Source: Propionigenium maris DSM 9537
GTDB lineage: Bacteria > Fusobacteriota > Fusobacteriia > Fusobacteriales > Fusobacteriaceae
DNA: 64,000 nucleotides
Direction of reading: 5' to 3'
Assembly (NCBI RefSeq): GCF_027925155.1
Contig: NZ_BSDY01000010.1
Coordinates: forward strand, 62,001 to 126,000
Numbering within the stretch: position 1 is the first letter of the stretch; each line of letters begins with the position of its first letter. The notes under the pieces were generated by a model that was not told the DNA's origin, searched no databases, and saw nothing but the letters and a program-made list of their open reading frames with translations. A program made the position numbers and the translations under genes. Below, piece by piece: positions 57,892 through 64,000 of the stretch.

Positions 57892-57975
57892 TGGTGCGGA
57901 GGGGGAGACTTGAACTCCCACGTCAAAGACACTAGATCCTAAGTCTAGCGCGTCTGCCAATTCCGCCACCCCCGC
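57892..57975 (-). tRNA. tRNA-Leu (UAG)
   Basis: On the - strand GCGGGGGTGGCGGAATTGGC begins the acceptor and D arm; anticodon loop CTTAGGA on stem CTAGA/TCTAG; class II variable arm; GTTCAAGTC T-arm; 3' end CCGCACCA with CCA encoded. Confidence 0.95.
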
Positions 57976-58175
57976 ATAGAACTTGACAAATTTTCTGGCG
58001 AATGATGTAAAATCATTCTTAAAAATTACGTCAGTTAGAAAAGATTAAAATCTTTTCCGATGGCTAAAGTTTTTCGCTTTATTCCTTTCTGAAACAAATC
58101 CTGATTTGTTTCAATACTCATAGATTTTGTAAAATGAATTTACTTCATTTTCAAAGAAATCTATAGAGTTATTAG
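57976..58175 (-). other. Hairpin-rich spacer between tRNA genes
   Basis: Four consecutive hairpins: AGATTT...AAATCT with inner AAAATGAA/TTCATTTT (near 58125-58165), GAAACAAATC/GATTTGTTTC (58092-58113), GAAAAGATT/AATCTTTTC (58037-58059) and GAATGATT/ATCATTC (58001-58019). No T-run terminators; processing sites are likely. Confidence 0.5.
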
Positions 58176-58251
58176 TGGTGCGTCACACAGGGATCGAACC
58201 TGTGACAACTCGATTAAAAGTCGAGTGCTCTACCAACTGAGCTAGTGACGC
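58176..58251 (-). tRNA. tRNA-Lys (UUU)
   Basis: On the - strand GCGTCACTAGCTCAGTTGGT at the start, anticodon loop CTTTTAA on stem CTCGA/TCGAG, T-arm GGTTCGATCC, and 3' GTGACGCACCA with encoded CCA. 76 bases. Confidence 0.97.
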
Positions 58252-58277
58252 ATCTGCTGTCCCGTCGGACAAGAAGT

Positions 58278-58307
58278 ATAATACCCTATTTCCCCCCATT
58301 AAGTCAA
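58278..58307 (-). promoter_or_regulatory. Promoter of the tRNA-Lys/tRNA-Leu unit
   Basis: On the - strand TTGACT (58307-58302), 18 bases, TATTAT (58283-58278), 27 bases before tRNA-Lys. Confidence 0.7.
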
Positions 58308-58491
58308 CACTTTTTTATTTTTTCTTAAATTTTTTTTTATATTCCCCAAAGTTACCATCCCCTATTTATTGGAATCCTTGCATAAAAACTTTTCTCCAAA
58401 AGGGTTTTTTAAGAAAGACAGGATCGAGGTAAGGTGGTAGAAAAATTTAGTATTTCCATCCCTTTCTTCTGGTGTTTTTTAGGGTACACCC

Positions 58492-58519
58492 TTGATATTT
58501 AAAAAAGTTATGGTAATTT
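58492..58519 (+). promoter_or_regulatory. Promoter before the cofactor riboswitch
   Basis: TTGATA (58492-58497), 16 bases, TAATTT (58514-58519). Start would be near 58525, just before the aptamer. The stretch 58310-58490 shows no gene. Confidence 0.5.
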
Positions 58520-58534
58520 AGTACCAGAGAAAGA

Positions 58535-58638
58535 ATATCTCCGAGTGAAAATTCCTAAGGATAAAACTTACGGTCTAGGGAATGACACCTATGGGTAGCT
58601 GAGGAAACCCAACTGCCTCCCGTGCTTGGAAAGGAGCT
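58535..58638 (+). promoter_or_regulatory. Molybdenum/tungsten cofactor (MOCO-motif) riboswitch
   Basis: TCTCCGAG at the start; stem ATTCCTA / TAGGGAAT (58551-58582); GCTGAGGAAACCCAACTGCC, then TCCCGTGCTTGGAAAGGAG at the end, the conserved core of the Moco RNA motif, with CCAA/TTGG closing the last stem. It sits before an aldehyde:ferredoxin oxidoreductase and its cofactor genes. Since that enzyme normally uses tungsten, the ligand may be tungstopterin (Tuco) rather than Moco; the sequence does not settle it. Confidence 0.85.
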
Positions 58639-58661
58639 TATTTACTAAGGAGGGATGTATT

Positions 58662-60386
58662 TTGAAGATCTGTCGTATCAATATGAGAAACAAAAGTGTT
58701 ACCTTTGAAGATGTAAAAGCTGATTATCTGGCACTGGGAGGAAGGGGGCTTACCTCGAGAATTATCTCAGATGAGGTGGACCCAACCTGTCATCCCCTGG
58801 GAAGAAACAATAAACTTGTAATTGCTCCGGGACTTCTTTCGGGTACCATGGCTCCAAGCTCGGGAAGACTGAGCGTAGGAACCAAGAGTCCCCTTACGGG
58901 AACCATAAAGGAGAGTAACGCAGGAGGAACTGCAGCCCAGAGTCTGGCTAAGCTGGGATACAAGGCAATCATTATAGAGGATAAACCTGCGGAACATGAG
59001 CTGAACCTGCTGAAGATAACACCTGAGGGGATCACCATAGAGGATGCCGACTACCTGACTATGAAGGGGAACTATGAGGTAGGAGATATCCTGAGGGAGA
59101 AGTTTGGAGCTAAGACCACAGTTATGTCCTTAGGACAGGCTGGAGAGATGAGGCTGACCTCAGCTTCCATAGCTGTTACAGACACCGAGGGTCACCCTAC
59201 AAGACACTGCGGTAGGGGAGGAACTGGTGCTGTACTGGGCTCCAAGGGGATCAAGGCCATAGTTATAGACCCTGGAAAAATTAATGAGGTGAATTACCAC
59301 GACAGGAATGCCTTTATAAAAGCTTCCAGATCCTTTGCTAAGATGGTACTGGATCACCCTGTATCCGGTCAGGGACTTCCTACCTATGGAACAGCTGTCC
59401 TTGTAAACATCCTAAATGAGGCAGGGGGACTTCCTACGGACAACTTCAGAGACGGGCGTTTTGAGTTTGCTGAGAGTATCAGTGGGGAAACTATGTATGA
59501 AACGATTAATAAGAGAAACGGTAACCCTACCCACGCATGTCACCCAGGATGTATCATGAAGTGTTCTCAGATCTACAACGATAAGAACGGTGAGTACCTC
59601 ACAGGGGGATTTGAATATGAAACTATCTGGGCTTTTGGAGCTCACTGTCATATAAAGGATCTGGATGCCATTGCCATGATGGACAGACTCTGTGATGATA
59701 TCGGTATAGATACCATAGAGGCAGGGGTGACCATCGGTATTGCTATGGAGGGGAAATATATAGAACTTGGAGACAAGGATGGAGCCATCCAGCTCCTCAA
59801 GGAAGTCGGTAAGGGATCTCCAATCGGAAGGATTATAGGTAACGGGGCAGCTTTTACAGGACAGGCCTTTGGAACGGAGAGGGTACCTGTGGTTAAGAAG
59901 CAGGCTATCCCTGCCTACGATCCAAGATCGGTAAAGGGAATCGGAGTTACATACGCTACAACTCCTATGGGAGCTGACCACACTGCAGGATACTCTGTAA
60001 CTGCCAATGTTCTGGGAGTGGGAGGTAGTATAGATCCACTGAAGAAGGAGGGACAGGTGGAGCTTTCCCGTAACCTTCAGGTAGCTACAGCTGCTCTGGA
60101 CAGTACAGGACTCTGTCTATTTGTAGCATTCCCTATCCTGGACAACGACGGAGCTCTTCCAGAGATTGCCCACATGATAAATGCAAAGTACAATACTGAG
60201 ATCGGTGTTCCGGAGATTGTATCTCTTGGTCAGGAGATCCTCAAGTTGGAGAAGGAGTTCAACAAAAATGCCGGATTTACAAAGTCCCACGACAGGCTTC
60301 CCGAATTTTTCAAGGAGAAGCTGGCACCTCACAATGTGACATTTGATATCACAGGGGAGGAACTGGACACTACACTGGAGTTTTAG
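58662..60386 (+). CDS. Aldehyde:ferredoxin oxidoreductase
   Basis: 574 aa bis-pterin tungsten (or Mo) enzyme oxidising aldehydes to acids with ferredoxin. N-terminal LALGGRGLTSRI, GTMAPSSGRLSVGTKSP for pterin binding, NAGGTAAQSLAKLGY; 4Fe-4S ligands Cys293, Cys297, Cys301 in HACHPGCIMKCSQ and a later Cys in DSTGLCLFVAF. GVTYATTPMGADHTAGY is also typical. I use the TTG at 58662, eight bases after AAGGAGGG; the earlier TTG at 58626 lies in the riboswitch. Physiological aldehyde unknown. Confidence 0.92.
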   Translation: MKICRINMRNKSVTFEDVKADYLALGGRGLTSRIISDEVDPTCHPLGRNNKLVIAPGLLSGTMAPSSGRLSVGTKSPLTGTIKESNAGGTAAQSLAKLGYKAIIIEDKPAEHELNLLKITPEGITIEDADYLTMKGNYEVGDILREKFGAKTTVMSLGQAGEMRLTSASIAVTDTEGHPTRHCGRGGTGAVLGSKGIKAIVIDPGKINEVNYHDRNAFIKASRSFAKMVLDHPVSGQGLPTYGTAVLVNILNEAGGLPTDNFRDGRFEFAESISGETMYETINKRNGNPTHACHPGCIMKCSQIYNDKNGEYLTGGFEYETIWAFGAHCHIKDLDAIAMMDRLCDDIGIDTIEAGVTIGIAMEGKYIELGDKDGAIQLLKEVGKGSPIGRIIGNGAAFTGQAFGTERVPVVKKQAIPAYDPRSVKGIGVTYATTPMGADHTAGYSVTANVLGVGGSIDPLKKEGQVELSRNLQVATAALDSTGLCLFVAFPILDNDGALPEIAHMINAKYNTEIGVPEIVSLGQEILKLEKEFNKNAGFTKSHDRLPEFFKEKLAPHNVTFDITGEELDTTLEF

Positions 60387-60394
60387 GAGGATAG

Positions 60395-60646
60395 ATGGGA
60401 GGAAAGATAACTATAGAGGTAAGGCTCTTTGCCACACTGAGAGAGCTCTTCCCCTCTGAATGCAGAGGGGTAAAGGAGGTGGAGCTTCCGGCGGCAGCCT
60501 CCATCCACACCCTTCTGGACAGGATAGGGGTAGAGGACAAAACCACCCTTATACTCATGGTAAACGGGAGAAGGGTGAAGGACTTTGACCTGAACCTTGC
60601 CGAGGGTGACAGGGTTGCCCTCTTCCCTCCTGTGGGAGGGGGATAG
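60395..60646 (+). CDS. moaD: MoaD/ThiS-family sulfur carrier
   Basis: 83 aa ubiquitin-fold protein with the C-terminal Gly-Gly (PPVGGG) that is adenylated and thiocarboxylated to give dithiolene sulfur to pyranopterin. VRLFATLRELFP and the NLAEGDRVALFPPV strand are family features. Placed between the oxidoreductase and the MoeB-like activator, so very likely a dedicated carrier for that cofactor. Confidence 0.9.
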   Translation: MGGKITIEVRLFATLRELFPSECRGVKEVELPAAASIHTLLDRIGVEDKTTLILMVNGRRVKDFDLNLAEGDRVALFPPVGGG

Positions 60647-60647
60647 G

Positions 60648-61325
60648 ATGGAGAGATACCTGAGAAACAAGAAGCTTATCTCCCAGGAGGAACAGGAGAG
60701 ACTAGCTCAGATGAAAGTAGTAATTCTCGGCTGCGGCGGACTGGGAGGCTATATCATAGAGATGCTCTCAAGGATAGGGGTGGGAAGGCTCACCCTTGTG
60801 GATTTCGATACCTTTGATGAGAGCAACCTCAACAGGCAGCTCCTCTCCACGGAAGAAAACCTTGGAAGAGCCAAGGCCAGGGAAGCTCAGATGAGGGTGA
60901 AGCTCATCAACTCCCTGGTAGAGGTAGAGGTCCTAGAGGAGAGGGTATCCGAGGAAAATATGGATAGGATTATAGAGGGGGCCATGGTGGTAGTGGATGC
61001 TTTGGACTCTATCCCCCTGAAGAAGCAAGTGGAGGAGTCATGTACAAGGATGAAAGTTCCTATGGTTCATGGGGCCATTGGAGGCTGGATAGCCCAGGTT
61101 GCTGTGGTGAGACCTGGGGAGTTCCTATTGGAAAAGCTCTATGGGGATACAGATGCCGGAGTGGAGGCTGAGATGGGAAATCCCAGCTTCACACCTGCTC
61201 TGGCTGCTTCTATCCAGGCTGGAGAGGTAATCAAGCTCCTTCTAAATAAGGGAGATTCACTAAAGGGAGAGGTTCTCTATATTGATTTAGAAAACAATAG
61301 CTTTTCCACTTTAAAACTATTATAA
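60648..61325 (+). CDS. moeB: MoeB/ThiF/HesA-type adenylyltransferase
   Basis: 225 aa E1-like enzyme that activates the MoaD C terminus. ATP-binding VVILGCGGLGGYIIEMLSRI, DFDTFDESNLNRQLL, GRAKAREAQMRV, VVDALDSIPLKKQVEE. It starts one base after moaD. It lacks the two CxxC zinc pairs of E. coli MoeB and is ~25 residues shorter, as in the HesA/ThiF subgroup that goes with tungsten enzymes. Confidence 0.85.
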   Translation: MERYLRNKKLISQEEQERLAQMKVVILGCGGLGGYIIEMLSRIGVGRLTLVDFDTFDESNLNRQLLSTEENLGRAKAREAQMRVKLINSLVEVEVLEERVSEENMDRIIEGAMVVVDALDSIPLKKQVEESCTRMKVPMVHGAIGGWIAQVAVVRPGEFLLEKLYGDTDAGVEAEMGNPSFTPALAASIQAGEVIKLLLNKGDSLKGEVLYIDLENNSFSTLKLL

Positions 61326-61340
61326 TGTGTTTAATCCAGG

Positions 61341-61376
61341 TTAAAAGCTGTCCAGTATGACAGCTTTTAATTTGTA
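61341..61376 (+). terminator. Hairpin after moeB
   Basis: TTAAAAGCTGT, loop CCAGTATG, ACAGCTTTTAA then TTTG. The T-run is short, so read-through into moeA is likely. Confidence 0.55.
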
Positions 61377-61441
61377 TTAAAGGACAGTTTAGTAGAAGGT
61401 ATTTAACAGATTAAGATTTCATCATAAGGATGTGGTTTAAA

Positions 61442-62632
61442 TTGAATTTTTTTAAGGTAGCATCGGTAAGCGATGCGCAGGAGAGAATAAAAACCCTTTT
61501 GAGGGGATGCAGAGGCGTTGAAAAGGTTTCCCTGAGAGATTCCAGAGGCAGGATCCTTGCTGAAGATATACACTCCCAGGAGGACGTGCCTAATTTTAAT
61601 AAATCAACTGTAGATGGTTATGCTGTAGTGGCCAAGGATACCTATGGTGCTTCCGAGTCCCTTCCCACTATCTTAAGCAATATCGGAAGGGTGGAGATGG
61701 GGGAGGAGCCCTCTTTTAACCTCGAGGCAGGACAGTGTGCCTATGTTCCCACAGGGGGAATGCTTCCAGAGGGAAGTACAGGGGTTGTTATGGTGGAATA
61801 CTCCGAGGAGTTAGAGGATGAGGCCTTTCTTCACTCCTCTGTTTCCAATGGGGAAAATATAATCTATAGGGGAGAGGACATCAGAGAGGGAGATACTATC
61901 CTGAATGCGGGAGCAGAGATGACCCCTGAAAACATGGGAGCTCTGGCAGCAGCAGGGGTAATGGAACTTCCAGTTTACAGGAAGATAGTTTTTTCCATCA
62001 TATCCACCGGGGACGAGATAAGGGATACCTCCAAGGGGATCGAGACCGCCCAGGTAAGGGATATCAACTCCTATACCATTGGGGCTTCCATTGAAAAATT
62101 CGGAGGAGTGGTGGATAGTATAGCCATCATCGGAGATGACCTCGACCTCCTCAAGGGGAAGATAGAGGAATCCTTTAAAAGTTCAGATGTAGTAATCCTT
62201 TCCGGGGGAAGTTCAGTGGGAACCAAGGATTTCACCCTTAAGGCCATAGAGGAGCTGGGAGGAGAGATAATTATCCACGGAATATCCATGAAACCGGGAA
62301 AGCCCACAATAATAGGAAGGATCGGAGAGAAGCTTGTGGTAGGTCTTCCCGGGCATCCAGTGTCTGCTACCATGGTATTCAGAGCTCTCTTTGAGGAGGC
62401 TATGACAGGGGGAAGGGAGATACCATATAGGTTACCCCTTGCCAAGGACATCCACTCCACCCCGGGAAGAACAACATATCAGACCGTTACCATTGAAGAG
62501 GGAAAAGCAGTTCCAACCTATGGTAAATCTGGAGTAATAAGTCTTCTCAGCAAGGCCTTCGGTTATATTATAATACCCACCCACAAGGAGGGGTACAGAT
62601 CTGATGAGATAGTAGAGGTATACAAACTATAG
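61442..62632 (+). CDS. moeA: Molybdopterin molybdenumtransferase (MoeA)
   Basis: 396 aa. It inserts Mo (or W) into adenylated molybdopterin. SVSDAQERIKTLL, PNFNKSTVDGYAV, YVPTGGMLPEGST, FSIISTGDEIRD, ILSGGSSVGTKDFT, ISMKPGKPTIIG, VVGLPGHPVSA. The TTG at 61442 gives NFFKVASV, the usual MoeA start, with AAGGAT ten bases before; ATG at 61430 directly abuts that site. A second MoeA follows, as in organisms that sort Mo and W. Confidence 0.9.
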   Translation: MNFFKVASVSDAQERIKTLLRGCRGVEKVSLRDSRGRILAEDIHSQEDVPNFNKSTVDGYAVVAKDTYGASESLPTILSNIGRVEMGEEPSFNLEAGQCAYVPTGGMLPEGSTGVVMVEYSEELEDEAFLHSSVSNGENIIYRGEDIREGDTILNAGAEMTPENMGALAAAGVMELPVYRKIVFSIISTGDEIRDTSKGIETAQVRDINSYTIGASIEKFGGVVDSIAIIGDDLDLLKGKIEESFKSSDVVILSGGSSVGTKDFTLKAIEELGGEIIIHGISMKPGKPTIIGRIGEKLVVGLPGHPVSATMVFRALFEEAMTGGREIPYRLPLAKDIHSTPGRTTYQTVTIEEGKAVPTYGKSGVISLLSKAFGYIIIPTHKEGYRSDEIVEVYKL

Positions 62633-62641
62633 GAGGACACC

Positions 62642-64000
62642 ATGAGAAACAAGTATATAGATAATATTGACTGCGATACAGCTATAGAAAACTTTAAAAG
62701 AGAGGTGGAGTTTTCAGAGAGGACTGAAACGATCTCCATAACCCAGGCTCTGCACAGGATTACGGGAAAACTCATTACAGCCAGGGTATCCTCACCCAAC
62801 TACAACGCCTCAGCTATGGATGGGATAGCAGTAAGGTCGGCGGACACAATGGAGGCAAGGGAGAGCAACCCCTTTATCCTAGAAGAAGGGAAAGAGTTTA
62901 TCTATGTCAATACCGGAGCTCCCATCTTAGGGGAGTGGGATTCAGTGATAATGATAGAGGATGTAACAGAGCTTGAGCAGGGCAGAGTAGAGATAATAAA
63001 GGCCTCTAAACCCTGGCAGCACATCAGACCCATAGGGGAGGATATTATAAAGGGGGACCCAATCATCCCTGCAGGTCATAAAATCAGACCTCAGGATATA
63101 GGAGCTCTCATCTCCGGGGGGGTTCTAGAGGTAGAGGTAGTGGCAAAGCCGAAAGTAGCCATCATACCTACTGGTAGTGAGATAGTAGAGGAAACCTCCC
63201 ACCTTCAGGTAGGGAAGATCATCGACTCCAACTCACATATGTTTATGGGGATGGTAGAGGAGTTCGGGGGAGAGGGGATAAGATACTCTCCCGTCAAAGA
63301 TGACTTTGATACTTTGTGTGAAACTGTAAGCAGAGCAGCTGAGGAAAGCGATATAGTCGTAATCAATGCCGGATCCTCTGCGGGAACCAAGGATTTCACA
63401 GTAAGGGTAATTGAAAAGCTGGGAAGGGTAATAAGCCACGGGGTGGCACTAAAACCAGGAAAACCAACTATAATGGGAGTTATTGATGGAAAGCCAGTTA
63501 TAGGCATCCCAGGATATCCTGTGTCCTCCTTCATCACCTTTGATACCTTTGTTAAGCCTATAATCTCCCACTACCTCAAGAGAAGGGATGGGAGGAGGAG
63601 CGTTGTGGAGGCTGTCCTTTCCAGAACTATTCCTTCATCCCTTAAGCACAAGGAGATAGTGAGGGTAAGTCTGGGATATATAGACGGGGAACTACTGGCC
63701 ACTCCTCTTACCAGGGGAGCAGGGGTAACTATGAGCTTGGTGAAGGCTCACGCCTTCCTTGCCATACCGAGAGAGTATGAGGGGTACTCTGCAGGGAGCA
63801 GGGTAGAGGTGGAGCTTCTTACAAGCCTGGAGGAGATAGAGGAGCAGCTCATCTCCATAGGAAGCCACGACATCGTTATGGATTTAATCTCCAGCAACCT
63901 TCACCTATCCTCTACCCATGTGGGGAGTATGGGAGGGATCTCAGCCCTCAAGAGAAAGCAGACTCACCTTGCTCCCATCCATATCTTAGATGAGGCTACT
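62642..64000 (+). CDS. MoeA-type protein with C-terminal substrate-binding domain (3' end off window)
   Basis: Start ATG at 62642 behind ATAGGAGG; 453 codons are visible and still open at the edge. The MoeA part (1-~400) has NYNASAMDGIAVRS, VNTGAPILGEWDSV, IIPTGSEIVEE, INAGSSAGTKDFT, LKPGKPTIMG, IGIPGYPVSSF. From ~405, IGSHDIVMDLIS and STHVGSMGGISALKRKQTHL open the PBP-like/LysR-substrate domain that such fusions carry, which may select oxyanion or regulate. Paralogue of the preceding gene. Confidence 0.9.
   Translation, partial: MRNKYIDNIDCDTAIENFKREVEFSERTETISITQALHRITGKLITARVSSPNYNASAMDGIAVRSADTMEARESNPFILEEGKEFIYVNTGAPILGEWDSVIMIEDVTELEQGRVEIIKASKPWQHIRPIGEDIIKGDPIIPAGHKIRPQDIGALISGGVLEVEVVAKPKVAIIPTGSEIVEETSHLQVGKIIDSNSHMFMGMVEEFGGEGIRYSPVKDDFDTLCETVSRAAEESDIVVINAGSSAGTKDFTVRVIEKLGRVISHGVALKPGKPTIMGVIDGKPVIGIPGYPVSSFITFDTFVKPIISHYLKRRDGRRSVVEAVLSRTIPSSLKHKEIVRVSLGYIDGELLATPLTRGAGVTMSLVKAHAFLAIPREYEGYSAGSRVEVELLTSLEEIEEQLISIGSHDIVMDLISSNLHLSSTHVGSMGGISALKRKQTHLAPIHILDEAT

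Noticed and set aside
1..64000. CRISPR arrays, prophage, restriction or toxin systems
   Set aside because: No regularly spaced repeats, phage structural genes, methylase/nuclease pairs or toxin families were seen on either strand.

Overview
The window is AT-rich bacterial DNA with dense gene packing and heavy AGA/AGG/ATA codon use. The gene set is that of a fermentative anaerobe with an outer envelope: an ABC-transporter-dependent surface polysaccharide locus, an O-acetylhomoserine methionine pathway, formate-tetrahydrofolate ligase, one-piece PurL and a tungsten/molybdenum aldehyde:ferredoxin oxidoreductase. This best fits the Fusobacteriota (Ilyobacter/Propionigenium-like). That placement is an inference from gene content; there is no rRNA here to confirm it.

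Region 1 (1-22960, + strand) is a capsule/O-antigen locus. It holds a truncated two-domain glycosyltransferase, wecC and wecB (UDP-ManNAc/ManNAcA precursors), three tandem CDP-glycerol-type polymerase/transferase paralogues, a polyprenyl-phosphate sugar transferase, Wzm/Wzt export ABC transporter genes, a block of very AT-rich methyltransferase and glycosyltransferase genes (about 11.1-16.0 kb), rfbA-rfbB-ugd and a pyruvyl transferase. The intact rfbA-rfbB-ugd set is flanked by a decayed ugd upstream and decayed rfbA and rfbB downstream, which is what a tandem duplication with complementary decay would leave. A non-autonomous IS256-family element with a perfect 8-bp target duplication closes the locus.

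Region 2 (24160-32565, - strand) is one methionine regulon: promoter, SAM-I riboswitch and terminator, then metY, metF, metA, lysC and metH. Region 3 (32.9-35.8 kb) holds a MarR regulator with a small Cys-rich protein, and an ankyrin-repeat protein with a lipoprotein.

Region 4 (35.8-56 kb) is nucleotide synthesis. carA-carB (-) diverges from fhs-purL-purE-purK-purC-purF-purM-purN-purH-purD (+). Both leaders are elaborate. The carA leader carries a 67-codon ORF that ends inside an intrinsic terminator, preceded by a pause-type hairpin and a U-rich tract (pyrBI-like). The fhs leader carries a guanine-type aptamer, then a 29-codon ORF with a strong ribosome binding site whose stop lies in the loop of the terminator. 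A second guanine aptamer plus terminator sits between fhs and purL. Fhs supplies the 10-formyl-THF used by PurN and PurH, so the arrangement makes metabolic sense.

Region 5 (56-64 kb) has sstT (-), tRNA-Leu and tRNA-Lys (-), and a Moco/Tuco-type riboswitch in front of an aldehyde:ferredoxin oxidoreductase with moaD, moeB-like and two moeA-type cofactor genes, the last running off the window. Several intergenic gaps share dispersed hairpin repeats, some abutting purine gene ribosome binding sites.
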